64,000 bases of DNA from Morella rubra (GCA_003952965.2 CM025853.1:26689572-26753571), one strand, 5' to 3'. Counted from the first letter of the stretch, positions 1-11,883 are shown. Notes: generated from the letters alone by a model not told the origin. A program made the numbers and translations.

Positions 1-1436
1 CAAGAATTGGAGAACCAAGGCCGTCTAGTTTAGGGAAAAATGCTTAGAACTCATGGATGATCTAGCAAAAATTGGCCGATGTTAATTTTGTCAGGGTACT
101 AAAAGAAGCATGCACTGGCAGTGATGATTTAATGGACATGAAGGGAGTCACTACTGTCCTCCCTTGTACTCTTTTAAATATTTCTTCATCTCTGCAATTG
201 GTGGTGAAAGATATTCCGCCATTTGTAAAATTTATTAAATGGAGGAGATCTGCAGCTAGATTTTACAAGCAGCAATACTAAATTCTGTATATGCTATTTC
301 TAATGACCGACAGTAGAGTGCACATGCATTATCTGTAATTCACTCATCTCATACGCAGCCATTCTACCTAGAGACAAAGTCAAGGTGGGGCTGGCGAGGG
401 CCATGGCCATGGCCGCCCAACCCTCCAAAAGCTCCTAAAAAACAGCATTTTCTTTACCATTTTTAATGAATTTTTGAAAAATAAATTTATGTTTTATTCA
501 TTTTGTCCCCTCAAAAATCTTTTTCGTGTAGTTGACCTCCTTAATAGTTAACTCCTTGCTTCGTCCCTGATTCTACAGTTCTCTGTTTGAAGGGCACTTC
601 TCGATGGAGCCTGAGCAGTTGCTTCTAGTCCTGCAAGTTTTTTTAGCGTTGCAATAAGCATGCTTTTACTCCTATGAGATGTTGCTTTTACTTCTAATCG
701 TCTAGCTTTCGTACAAAGCAGCAAATAGTTCTCTCTTTACAATGGTTTTCACCTAAACCCTTGAAATAAAACCAACCAGACCAATCTTATCTGGCATGAA
801 GATTTGTAGACATCTATTAAGTCGTTTTAGTAGCAAAATCTGTTGCTGTGCTATTTCACAAGCAAGAAGAGAACTTCACAAAATCACGAGCCTAATCCTC
901 TCTCTATTGTTTGTTGGTTCTGTTTCCTTGCCCAAAATTCAAACGTAAACCAGCAAGTTACGCAAAAGCTTATGCAAGGGCCAAAATGTCACAAATCCAC
1001 AGTGGTGAGATGAGACAATGACGCGATACAGTATACACCCTTGCATCCAACCCTTACATCTTAAGGGTGCTCAAAATGGGTAAAAGAAAAGTACTTGCTT
1101 ACCCCCCACATCACAAGGGTGCTCCAATGGGTAAAGTGTTACAACCCCAGTTGAGAGTACCAATCTTTGTTTCTCCGCTCCTCCCTTGGACTCATTGAAA
1201 AATAGCAATAATAAATAAAGATGGTTCTGCTATCATGAAGCGTCCCTATTATCCATGCACAGCAAAAAACAAAGAAAGGCCACCATGCAAAATATTTCAA
1301 CTTGATGGTTACAGCACTTGCAACAAGAAAGTTGTAAACAAACATCCTCGAGACCACTCTCTCTATCATTATTTTCCTTGATTGTTCAGAAACATGACCC
1401 AATGCACCAACTGAGAACTACAAATTCTGAACAACA
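1..1436. other. Intergenic, no gene recognised
   Basis: I see no supported gene here. The segment at about 361-570 looks like an unclassified repeat: it has a GC-rich start with two GCCATGGCC boxes, an AT-rich middle, then a 'gtagttgacctcc' box and a 'cttcgtccctga' end. The tandem repeat at 10988-11247 carries similar boxes in the opposite orientation. The stretch 1000-1436 probably includes the 3' untranslated region of the LYR gene on the minus strand. A short open frame at 72-281 begins with TTG and matches nothing I know. Confidence 0.4.
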
Positions 1437-2860
1437 TCAAGAGCTCTTGGAGAATTTACGACCAGACAGCTTCTCAGACTCGTATAGTATGTGATTTATG
1501 AGTCCCCTAGCCGCACTGGAAAAACAAAGGAAACAGAGTTTAAAACTTGGCAAACACTTCTATAATCCAAAGAGGCAGAGCAAGAATTTGTTTGTGCATA
1601 TGTTTGTCTCATCTGATGCCAGTCCAGCTATGAAGCCCAAGAAGCAGAACAGGAAAAGCAGACAATGAAAATGTACACATTGTAGAATCACGAAAGCCTT
1701 GTAAGATGCACTCTGGAAAAATAAACGTGCAAGAAACTAGACAAACTGAAACTCACTCATCCTTCATTTTTTGAATCTTCTCCGGATCTGTCTCGAGCAT
1801 GTTCCTTTTGAATTGCTGCTTCACCATATCAACAAGGAGCTCTGTATTGTGTTGCTGCATGATAGAAAGACAATCACAATTGCACAAAGAAACTTTCCAG
1901 TATCTTCTCGATATAAAAATACAAGCATCCAGAATATTGATATTGTATGCCTTCTCAATATGAATAGTATATTTTGCAGAAGAACCAACACAGGTACAAT
2001 TTAAAAAAACCAAGTACTCTTGAAATTGGGGGAAGAAGGCAAGAAAGAAACTACTCCCAGCCAAGCCAAGGATATTTGGTCTTTCTTGTAATATGGTTGT
2101 TTTATTTTATATAAATCAAAGAGTAATTGAATTAACGGCCATGCCGATTCTACTTTATAACTAAGACAGACGATGGTACCGGAAACACCCATTCCCCAAG
2201 TTCATATTAGACATAATTTTTTGCCCTCAACAGGATATATTCCATGAAATACATCAACTGATTCAGATGACTGCAAAAATTCTGAGCTGGTGACTTAGCT
2301 CATAGAGTCTGAATCAACTGATGGGATTTTGTAAACAGCAGTGTTCCGTAATAATTCACAGAGAAGTAGCTTTAGTTGAAGCTAAAATGAAATACAAGCC
2401 ACTTTAGAGTAATAAATTTTGCGCAGTGTGACAGAGAGAGACGGCATCGGGAAACGATGCATAACATGTAGGGATATAAGCACACTAGTCTTGTCCCAGT
2501 TACAACATGTCAACTACTCACTCTTATTGATACTGATCGACATGAGACTCAAACACGCGCGTGTGAACTTTGACTGAGAGAGAGGAAATTTGCATACCCG
2601 ATGACCAATATATTTAGCTCTTCGAAGGCATTCACGGTAAAGCTACAAACAAGAAGCATGAGTTAGAAAACCAGCAAAACAGAGTCTATATCCCTGCATT
2701 GTAAACCTCAAAGGAAACAATTATAAGTGGGGTCTAGAGGGAACAGTTTTTGCATATGAATTGAAACAACAGAACATATAGATAAGAAGAAGAATTTAAT
2801 ACTAACTCTAATCACATTGTTGGCAAGTTCAGGAGGCAGCGCAGTTTGAAGAGAGGGCAT
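1437..2860 (-). CDS. LYR-motif (complex 1 LYR family) small protein
   Basis: This is a 91-residue protein encoded by four exons on the minus strand: 2807-2860, 2598-2642, 1757-1854 and 1437-1515. All introns have GT..AG borders, and the lengths 54, 45, 98 and 79 keep one frame to a TGA stop. The protein starts MPSLQTALPPELANNVIR. Exon 2 opens with the defining L-Y-R triad (residues 19-21, LYRECLRRAKYIGHR), followed by the usual basic helices and the late signature DPEKIQKMKDDAARGL. It ends GRKFSKSS. LYR proteins are small mitochondrial matrix helical proteins that bind the acyl carrier protein and help iron-sulfur cluster delivery or respiratory-complex assembly. This one resembles the plant LYRM9-like group; its exact partner is not readable from sequence. 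The first in-frame ATG at 2860 was chosen because it gives the conserved N-terminus. A possible 5' untranslated intron ends near 2883. Confidence 0.9.
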
Positions 2861-3038
2861 GTTTCTTCAATCAACTTCGAATCGTTTTCACTGAGAAAAA
2901 GACAATTACAACCATCAACATGACCTTCAACGCATCCAAAACTGGAAACAATGCATAGGTAAATCTTGTACAATGTCAACTTATAATCTTTTACACATCA
3001 AAGCAAGGTCTAATGGAATGAATAAAGTTTGTTGCAAG

Positions 3039-3111
3039 GGACCGTATTGAAGAGAGACTATATGTCGAACAGCTAGCAGGCGGACACTATAGTCTCTCTT
3101 CAATACGGTCC
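3039..3111. repeat. Perfect 24-bp inverted repeat (hairpin)
   Basis: The arms 3039-3062 and 3088-3111 are exact reverse complements over 24 bases and flank a 25-base loop. Inside the loop a further TGTC/GACA pairing with single-base bulges could lengthen the stem. It lies about 180 bp upstream of the LYR gene start codon, in the probable 5' leader or promoter. It could be a tiny fold-back element, a small-RNA precursor or a transcript hairpin. Confidence 0.85.
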
Positions 3112-4318
3112 TAAATTTCTGCCAAAGCCAATCTGCTGAAAATTTAGAACGAAAACGAACACGAAATTTTGATGTTGAGAATAGAAGTAGCCAGTTACCG
3201 CCGAAATTCCGAGATGACCGATCGTGAAGTAGCTAGTTACAGCTTGAGAGTAGACGATAGCGGCGATGGAGAGAAGGGACCGCAAAAGGAATAACAAAGC
3301 CAACTTTTTTAAAAGGTAATTGTAGTGACGATCAGAATGTGTTATTATAAGTCGCAAATTCGTCGCAACAATAATCAATACGTTCTCGAGTTGAAACACG
3401 AAGTAGACTTGGTGATATTTTGCAACACCAAACAAAAGTCAAACAACAAAATTTGAAATCATTGTAGCGGCGATGGAGGCCTCGGATGTTGGTTTTATTA
3501 AAAAAATTAAGATTTTTAGGATAAAAATAGAATTGAGAATATTTATGTAAATTGAGCTTTCATAAGTTTTTATATAAAATTTGATAAATTTTTTTAAAGA
3601 TATTTAATTTGTATTAAAATTTGTAAAAAAAATGTAAAGATAAATGATTTGATGCAATTTGTTAATAAAAAAAAATATTAGAGTTTAGTAAAAAAAAACG
3701 AAAAATATTGAAATTAGCACAAAAGGTATCAGTATTTGTGTAATATTTTTTAAAAAGGTATCAGTATCATTTTATTCTAAAATACTTATAAAAAACTTTG
3801 CAAAGGAACATGGATAGTTAACTTTTTTTAACAAACTTTAATAAAATTTTCTTCTAAAAATTTAAAAATACAAAACTTTTGACGCGACAAGCATTTGATT
3901 AGCTTTCTTTTCCCTCGGTCAGAAGGACAAGGGGAGCATACTGGGGACCCGAGAGCTCGTGCCTAACCATGACTACTGGCTCTTTTCTTCTTCGCTAACC
4001 ACGACTATGGCTGCATCCTTGGCAGGAATTCTTTAGAAAGAAAGTAGCAGAGTACACGTAAAGTTTGTACAGCAAAGTTGAAATTTTACTTACGGGAAAA
4101 ATTAAAAAAAAAAAAAAACACAGCCAATAAATTCATGCATCCATCAAATCTATGACAATCTTGGCCCAAAAAGGTAGACCCATTTCTATCTCTCATCACA
4201 CAATAAGGGGGGAAAACCCAAATAGGGATGGAGCCTAACTAATAATAAAGACCCATAACAGATAAAGGGCCTTTTGGGCTGTATACAGTATTCTACAAGA
4301 ATAACCAAAATCACCATC
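3112..4318. other. Promoter/5' leader of LYR gene and AT-rich spacer
   Basis: From about 3112 to 3480 the sequence is moderately GC-balanced and probably holds the 5' untranslated region and promoter of the minus-strand LYR gene. The phrase 'agcggcgatggag' occurs twice in it (near 3259 and 3466). From 3480 to 3900 it is very AT-rich with many A and T runs and no coding signal. The part 4020-4318 should contain the 3' untranslated region of the polygalacturonase gene. Confidence 0.4.
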
Positions 4319-6675
4319 TTAGCAACCATATCCGGAGAGCACTGGCGCCAGTGTCTGCGGCTCCCCTTCCTGTAAGCAATTAATGGGAGGTATAGTCAAG
4401 GTCTCCTGACTTCCATAAGCATTCCAGCAGAATGGATCATCCACCAGTTCCCCTTCATGTGGGAGAAGCTCGACCTCTCCCAGTGTTATATTTGTGCAAG
4501 CAACCGTGTCACTGCATGCAAAATGTATTGGAGGCCTGCGCACATCATAGGTGCCCTTTATGTTCCTGAAGGAAATGTCCTTGACATATACAGCTGAAGT
4601 TTCGTTTAAACAAGCCTTTGACAAGCAGTAATACTGGTCTATGATTATGCAGTTCATGACATTCTCCATTTGGATGTTCTCGAATGATATTCCCGTTACA
4701 GAACCCGTCCCACCTTGCCATGTCTTAATCCTCAGCCCATTGTCCGATTCCCTTATGACTGCGTTTCGAACAGTTACGTTTGAAACGCATGCCTGGGAAT
4801 TGTGCACTCCAAGGCTTCCAATGCTGCAGGAAACCAACAAGACTAAAGGTCAGGCGAATTGAAAGGGCTAGACTCAAAAATGTTTTTGCCTTGATGCAAA
4901 GCTATGAAAACTTCATGATTGCATTCTGAATGATTGTCTTCCGTTCAACCCTCCCTACCTTCCTCCTCCCCCTTTCTCTCTCTTTTCAAGTGTGGAATTA
5001 AAGACGATTTAACGTGTCGAAGAGACAATTAAATAAGGTAGGTGCCGTGCTTCCTGGCTTTTTGGAGAAGTTTGTAAGGGCTATTGCTTTTCACTTCCTG
5101 CTCTCAGGAATATACAACAACCAAGACGCTATTGGACGTATACTAGCGGCCATAAAAATTTTCGTTCTCCTATGTGCTTTCTGATAGCCTCAACTGATAG
5201 CATCGCTGAACTTAGTTGGCAGTTAAAAAAAAATGTTTCACCTTTCGATTCATTTAAGGAAAAGGGAAAATGAAGCACCTTATCCCGTGACTAGGCCCGC
5301 AAGTGACTCCCTCCATGTCAACATCTGCACACCCGGGTCCAATCGAAATGCAATCATCACCTGTTTTCACATCAAGCTGCATTATTACATCTAACACATA
5401 ACACTGTAAGGTATTACGTGCATAATACAGAAATTTAAGTAAGCGAGACTAATTCTCTCTACCATTGCTTATCATGGTGTTGTATATCCCCACGGATTTA
5501 GTGTTCTCAATGTGGATCCCATCGGTATTGGGGCTAAGTTTAGGTGAATAGATGGACAGCTTTTCTATCAATACTCCTTCACAACCATCGAATTTCATAT
5601 GGAACTTAGGACTGTTTTGGATCCGTAAGCCGCTGATCACCAAATTGGAGCTCATGAAGAACCTAATTAACTGTAAAAGAAGATGAATAAGATTATTAAT
5701 TCAGAAGAGCTCAAGTTGAGAATCAAATTGAGTTTTTTGATGATTCTACTTACAGCAGGGGAGTCACATGGTCCTGACAAAGTCGATCCACTAGGACCCT
5801 GCAATGGCATATAACAAGCATTTAGAAATATGTTAGTCTTTCGTTTCCATGGAATGAATAAAAAGATACAGTTAATAGTCATTTGGATGAAAGATAATCA
5901 CCCGATGAGGCTTGCATGGGAGATCCCACCATTTCTGCCCATTCCCTTCAATGGTTCCTTTGCCTGTGAAAGTCATTTGGTCAAGCTGGTAAAACACAAG
6001 CCATTGGTTACGGTTGTCTGCTTTTGGCCAGGATTCTGGTCCATCCGGCGGCATTAGCACACCATCCACCTTTTCACAGATAGAAGTTCGAATTAAGTGA
6101 GTTGTATAGACCAATAGCCTTATATATAGTCACACTGAATGAAATGAGCAGAAGTGCAAGGAATCTGTCTTTGAAATACTCACTTGGAATACCAGTCCTG
6201 GCTTGCATGGCCCTGAGAAGATTTTTGAATTGATTTTGAAACAATAATTTTCAGGAGCTAGGACCACTCCTGATTCTACAGCACAAGCTGCTTTCCATGC
6301 TGCTACAAATGCATCAGTGTCATCAGCACAACCATCTCCGACTGCCCCGAAAGATGTTACATCGAAAACACGGTCTGTGCTAGAATTCCCAGGATCGTTT
6401 GGATACGGGTCAGAAGGAACAGGAGAAGGATTAGCAGGGGATGAAGGATCTTGAGGGTCCGGGGGAGAAGGTTCTTGAGGGTCGGGGGGAGATGGGTCTT
6501 GAGGGTCGGGGGGATAAGCAGGGGATGAAGGGTCTTGAGGGTCAGGGGGAGAAGCAGGGGAGCTTTTGGTCTTCTGCTTCTTGTGATAATGAAATCTTCC
6601 TTCCACATTGCTTGAATTCTGCAAGAGAAGGCTCCCCGTGATCCAAAGGACTAATAGTGTGCGAGCAAGGTCCAT
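4319..6675 (-). CDS. Secreted polygalacturonase, GH28, PGX3-like
   Basis: There are six exons on the minus strand: 6184-6675, 5902-6069, 5754-5798, 5463-5670, 5279-5360 and 4319-4823. They total 1,500 bases, giving 499 residues with consistent phases. A signal peptide ([19 protein letters not shown]) is followed by a low-complexity region of PPDPQDPS-type repeats (about residues 40-95). The GH28 beta-helix domain starts at [13 protein letters not shown]. The four family motifs are present: SPNTDGI with Asp near 285, GDDC near 305-308, GPSHGI with His near 329, and RIK near 363-365. It should therefore be an active pectin hydrolase acting in the cell wall. The proline-rich N-terminus and overall sequence resemble Arabidopsis At1g48100 (PGX3), which acts in cell expansion and stomatal dynamics. 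The start ATG at 6675 gives the signal peptide; the upstream TTG at 6684 is not used. Confidence 0.94.
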
Positions 6676-6939
6676 GGGAAGCAAAGTTTTGAAGGCCTAT
6701 CTGGGCAAACTTCCAACACAGTGAGTCTGTGAAGAATGTCTCTCAGTGGTTGTGCAGAAACCACCACAGAATGCCACCCAAGTGTTCCTCTGGAAAGTGA
6801 CAAAAACTTCAGTATCCTTCAGAATTCTTGTTGTAGAAACTTACAGAAGGAGAAGGAGCTAAGAGAAACAAAGAATGAGTTTAACATCTAGGGGCCTCAA
6901 ATAAACTATCCTGGCAGGCAAGGACCATTTGAAGGCTCG

Positions 6940-6947
6940 TATTTATA
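6940..6947 (-). promoter_or_regulatory. Probable TATA box of the polygalacturonase gene
   Basis: Read on the minus strand the sequence is TATAAATA, in the context GACTATAAATACGAG. It lies 265 bases upstream of the start codon, which would place transcription start near 6910 and leave a 5' leader of roughly 235 bases without an obvious intron. This is inferred from motif and position only. Confidence 0.5.
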
Positions 6948-7932
6948 GTCAAAATTAACTTTCCTCAGAAGAACTGCTCTCATACATAAAGTTGACACGT
7001 GTTAAGTTCCAAGTTGGTTGAAAAGTCATTGTCCTTATATGGGAACGGTTGGAGGCTTTGCAGGGCTTTTGGAGGTTGGTCTTCTGTGGCAGCCTCAGCA
7101 GAGAAGCATTTGTTCTTCAGTGGGTTTTTCTCTTGGTGGTCTCTCACCTTCCTTTCTTTCATTCCATTTCCTTTGTTTTTGCTTCAGTCTCATGTGGTCC
7201 AAAGAGATCTCAGATCTCCTTTTCTTTCATCACCTTTTCCCCCTCTCTTGTTTCTAGCGAGGTAGCTGTGAGGAATCGTATTTAGCTGGTTTTGAGCCTG
7301 TGAACAGCTTTTTGAGGCTCTTATTTCCTAGAAAAGAGTGTCATAACCAAATGTTTTCTATTTGATTTGGTGTTTTGAGCTGTTCTGTCATAAAAGGCAT
7401 CTCTTTTGCACTGTTTTATGCAGTGTACACGGGCAATCCAGCAACATTTTCGTTCTCTCTCACCCACCCCTACTGAAGTATACAAGGAGAATTAAAAGGT
7501 TTGCTCACATGATGAGGAAGAGTTTTTGGTAAACAAACTTTTATCTCATTTGCATCTCTAGCCTCCGCTAGAATCGACTAGAATTTAGACCTTTTAACGA
7601 GAAACTAATAAACGTATCCCCCGCGCGCGCGGACACACCAAATATTGCTGTTCTATATGAGAGTTTTCAAAACTTTACGAAGTCCTCTCCAAAAAAACCT
7701 AGTGAGTTACTCCACTAATTAAGATCACAATTGCAAACACTATAGGAATGACTCTTATTAGTGTGAACCGAATCATATTCAAAAGGTATTAAATATATAT
7801 GTATATCCTTTTAATGCTTCCAAACCACTGCTTTCCTTCGGTATTAAATATATCCTCTCTAGTCGGCTAAATTTATAAGCATCAAATGTTGATTGATATT
7901 TGTCATTCCCTTGACAATATCTACTTTCAATT
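6948..7932. other. Intergenic, promoter region of polygalacturonase
   Basis: No gene is supported. Three short overlapping open frames on the plus strand near 7000-7285 are T-rich and look like chance frames. A short CG-alternating stretch occurs at about 7620-7632. The rest is ordinary AT-rich spacer. Confidence 0.4.
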
Positions 7933-8256
7933 AAGGAATAAATATACTTTGCACTCTCTCATTATAGGAGTTTTAACACTTTGCACACATATTTATTATT
8001 TTTGTCACATTACACTGACCACAAACTATTGATTTTTTAACTTCAAAAAGTACCACTTTACACTCATAAAATTATCGTGAAAATTTTGTCATTTTTCGCG
8101 TCAAAAAAATACTTATATTCAAATTAATGAAAAATTTTACGAATGGTGCAAAATATCTGAAATCAATGGTTAGTGGATACAATGTAAAAAAAAGAATAGT
8201 GGAGGTGTAAAGTGTCAAGACACTTGTTGTTTGAGAATGCAAAATGTATATATATC
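7933..8256. repeat. Fold-back MITE-like element, copy A
   Basis: The left part (ataaatatactttgcactct... with a 'gtcacattacact...ccacaaactattgattt' block) is mirrored as an imperfect inverted repeat by the right part (read on the other strand: tatacattttgcattctc..., then tacattgtatccactaaccattgatttcag). The arms are about 110-130 bases with several mismatches, so the element folds into a long hairpin and encodes nothing. The segment at 46171-46488 shares the same blocks, which makes this a family. I see no clear target duplication. Confidence 0.65.
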
Positions 8257-10987
8257 ACTTTAATTAATGTATAACGTAGAAGATACTAGGCATATTGATC
8301 ACATACCACATTAGATATGATACCAATCAATGTCCTCATTGTTCCTTCGCGAACTTTTTTTTTTTTTTTTTTAATTCTGGAAGCGTGAGATCAGAGAGAG
8401 AAGCCTCCAATCTTAGTTTGGCGGATGTGGGAATGGAAGAATTTGAAAAGAGCAGAAGCAAATGGGTGAATGTGGGGGGTTCTGATGTAACAGCAATAGA
8501 ACTCGTGACTCTTTGTTGTTGTTTAGCACCTTGTGGCCACAAAAGAAGCTTGCAGCAGGTGCGAGACAACAGAATTAAACCATCCATGCACGGGTGCATC
8601 AAAATCCTATGGTACTCCATGTGCCAAAAGGCCATTAGAAGAACCTCTCACATCCAGCTCCAAACCGACTATGTATGCATGACAACGATAGCATAAAAAC
8701 AATAAAATGAAGTGGCGACGCAAGTACTTCACCTGAGCCACGGGCCACAGCGCTGGATCCTAGTGAGGAGCTTGGGAAGTTCGGGCGACCATGCAAAGCC
8801 GACGCTGATGTGTTGCGCCGGTGCTAAAGCTTCAATTATTGGATCAATTCGGTTGCTTTTGTTGAAAAAATGGGAGAGTCGGGATGAGCTTTTTATAAGA
8901 GGGTTACCTAGAATTTGCTACAGAACTTCGGCATGTCATCTGCATGTGTTTGTCTCTGTATGTCACGTGGAGACTCTCACGGGCGAACTTAATAAAATGG
9001 GACTCGAAAAAGTGGTTCCTACTTGTGACTCGGCATTTGGGTTGCACTTTTTAACATGCCTCTGACACAGAGATTGAATGGCGTTTTAAAGTTTCTGGTC
9101 TTCAGCTACGACACATTGGATTCAGCTACAGGTCCTCGGACGTCCCCCCTGCCCCACCCAAAGGCCCAAGCTGGCCGTTTCCCATTGGTTTCTTGCTCGT
9201 GAGCCTGTCCGGGTTCGCCACGTGTGGGGGTCTGGCATGGATTATATATGATGGAAACGAGCGAGAGAGGGTCTGTATATCAAAGTTCCAAACACAACAA
9301 AAAATTCACATGCTGCTATAAGTCGATTTTGCTGAAATTGAAGATGGCGAACTTTTTAGATCCCTTCCTTTGAAAGAGAAGAGGGAATGATAACACGTGT
9401 CAGCTGGGAATTCACGGGTTGGTGTTCCTGTCTGTCACGGGTGAGAGAATGACTAAACATTGATTCCTACGGTGATTAATGATGGGGTTAGATGCCGCCC
9501 TTGTACTTACATGACAATAATGCTGGCAAGGTTCAAAGAGACACAGCATAAGTTAGATGGCCGGGGTAATATCTCCGAGATTCATTTGGTGGTCTAATTT
9601 TATAAATCCCCGGGTGCTTTATATTGTCACGATTGCTGTAAAAGCAATGCCACAGAGTGGCATTCATGCAGAGATGAATTAGATAGAACCGAAAGTGGCA
9701 CGACAATAATCAAATAATTCAATATGATCTGCTTTCACATTTGCCTCAATTTTTTTTATTTTTTTTATTAGGGGTTGCTAACTATCATCTAAGTAGATGG
9801 ATATGCAAGATTATAGTTACACAGCTCAATCCCATGGAACTTGAGCTCATGAACCAAATTCCAAATTTCACCTCACACTAGTGAAATTTTGCTCCAGTTC
9901 TTAATTTTCAGGTGAAATTTGTCTTAATATAACTATTCCAAACACAGCTCCCAGTTTTTTTTTTTTTTTTTTTGCTTAAAAAGGGGAAAAAAATTGTGTA
10001 AAACAAGATTTGTAGACAAAACATTAACCAATCGCGCTAGTAAAACCGAAGATCGTAAAATCAGCAGAAATGTAGTCTAGTTGGTACCACCCACATATTT
10101 ATTAATTCTAAATTCAGAAAGTTGAGTCAAAACATCAGTTAAAATTGCTTGCAAAAATAAAGCTTGACTTTAAGTATGATGAATAGGTTAAAGATTGACT
10201 AGTGATCTTGTTAGGTCAGTAGCGATAGACTCGTCTATTGGACAATAACCATATCTCAAATCGAAGTCGGTAAGTTCATAAGTTTTGCAGCTCAAAAGCT
10301 CATAATGCATCAAAAGCATACTTGCAAATGGAGTTCGTCTCTATGGCCCAAGGCTGCATGCGTTGATGTCTGTGTGTTATTCTTGTACCTTTGGACATTT
10401 TTAAAGGTGAAAATTGATAAATGTATTATTATCTTTAAGTAGTCTCTTCTGTGTTTAATTCTTTTTTTTTGGTTATAATTAGTATAAATTCATTAGAGTT
10501 TGTGAAAATTGTGTGGGAGTTTATAAAATAAGTTTTCAAATTTTATTTTCCCATCCAAAAAGGTTGTACGGAATATTCCAATGTAATATGTAACAAGTCT
10601 TGTGAATTGTTTTTGTAGGGTGCAGTGGCATTGGTGGACAAGAGAGAACAAAGCAGTTGGAAATAAGTCCGTAGTACCTTTTGATTTGGCTGGCATCTGG
10701 CATGAGATATTTGTCCTTTCTTTTTGGCTACCGATGCTGCATTAGATCGTGGGAAATCTAAAAGAGCTGGCAGCCAGTTTGTTTGTTTTTTTTAATATGG
10801 TAAATTGTACTTAAACTCTTCAGACATTTCCAACTTTGCAGCGTGATCTCCACTCAATCAAGTATATATTTTCTATCCTAAACAAGTAGCTCTTTTATAA
10901 TGTATAATGTACCGTGATTAATTTGTTTATATCAATGTGCCGTGTTGCTTATATTTGTCCATCTTTAGGGTCACGTGTACGGGTACA
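8257..10987. other. Intergenic, no gene recognised
   Basis: Two open frames on the plus strand (8295-8696 and 8712-9065) are long enough to notice but their translations resemble no protein I know and show no domain or codon pattern. I do not call them genes. The rest is AT-rich spacer with T runs at 8357-8373 and 9956-9973. No RNA gene or element end is visible. Confidence 0.35.
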
Positions 10988-11247
10988 GAACTAGGATTAA
11001 GATATTAGAGAAGCCAACTGCATTAAAATTCAATTTGGAGGGGTCAAACTACATAAAATAAATAAATAAAATAATGGGCCATAGCCCTCAAGCTCCATCC
11101 CTCCACATATTTTTTTTGAACTAGGATTAAGATATTAGGGAAGCCAAGTGCATTAAAATTCAATTTGGAGGGGTCAAACTACATAAAATAAATAAATAAA
11201 ATAATGGGCCATAGCCCTCAAGCTCCATCCCTCCACATATTTTTTTT
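10988..11247. repeat. Two-copy 130-bp direct tandem repeat
   Basis: Positions 10988-11117 and 11118-11247 are the same 130-bp unit, differing at about two positions (agagaag versus agggaag; aactg versus aagtg). The unit holds 'ggaggggtcaaactacat' and 'gggccatagccctcaagctcc' boxes. These resemble, in reverse orientation, boxes of the repeat near 361-570. It looks like a recent local tandem duplication of part of a dispersed repeat. Confidence 0.85.
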
Positions 11248-11636
11248 GAAAAAATATTAAAGTTGTGTGAAAAGTTGTTATAATTTGTGTTAGAGATATT
11301 GGTATTTGTGTATAATTTTTTTATGTTTTAGATGTTCATTTTATAAATTTGTTGAACTCATTATATTTTATAATACTTTTGCAAAACGACCATGCTCTAA
11401 GATTTTCATGGCAAAAAGGATGATATTTTAGGGCCACACTTGCTAAAATTGTTCCTTCTATAATTATCATGAACCATCGTTTTGAGGGGATAATTTTCTT
11501 TCTTCTTCTTCTTTTTTTTTTTTTTTTTTTTCTCTTTTCCATTATTCTTTTGAGGTGGGATTTTTTTTTTTCACATTAAAACCTTAAAATTAATTTTGAA
11601 CTTCTCTTAATTTCTTTCTCTGACAAGAATATCTCT

Positions 11637-11644
11637 ATCACAAG
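11637..11644. repeat. Left 8-bp target-site duplication of hAT
   Basis: ATCACAAG precedes the element start TAGGGCTG. The identical ATCACAAG at 17157-17164 follows the element end CCCCTA. An 8-bp duplication is the length made by hAT transposases. Confidence 0.9.
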
Positions 11645-11727
11645 TAGGGCTGTAGGACTGGAAATCCGGTCCGATTTTTGGACCAGAATGCGGTCGGACC
11701 GGATTTCCGGTCCTACTAAAATAGAGG

Positions 11728-11763
11728 ACCGGACCGGACCACTTATAAGTGGTCCGGTCCGGT
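11728..11763. repeat. Perfect 36-bp palindrome in hAT subterminal region
   Basis: The sequence runs ACCGGACCGGACC, ACTTATAAGT, GGTCCGGTCCGGT and equals its own reverse complement throughout. It sits about 80 bp inside the left end. The other end carries similar GGACCGGACCGG and CCGGATTAATCCGG boxes (17041-17065). Clustered subterminal repeats are usual transposase-binding sites in hAT elements. Confidence 0.9.
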
Positions 11764-11883
11764 TTGCTGTCAAGCAGTCCGATCTGGACCACTTAAGTGG
11801 TCCAAAACGATTTCAAAATTTTTTCCTCTTTTTTTTTTTCATTTTCAACACACATTTTTTAATTTTGAGATTAAAAAAAAATG

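Noticed and set aside
72-281. Open frame at the left edge as a gene end
   Set aside because: It starts at TTG, has no known motif, and may be a chance frame or part of something cut off by the window edge.
1139-1402. Hydrophobic open frame on the minus strand near the LYR gene
   Set aside because: It lies downstream of the LYR stop codon, starts without a conserved context and is probably in the 3' untranslated region or spacer.
8295-9065. Two adjacent open frames as a novel gene
   Set aside because: The translations have no recognisable motif, no splice structure and no promoter signal; both frames look like chance in moderately GC-rich spacer.
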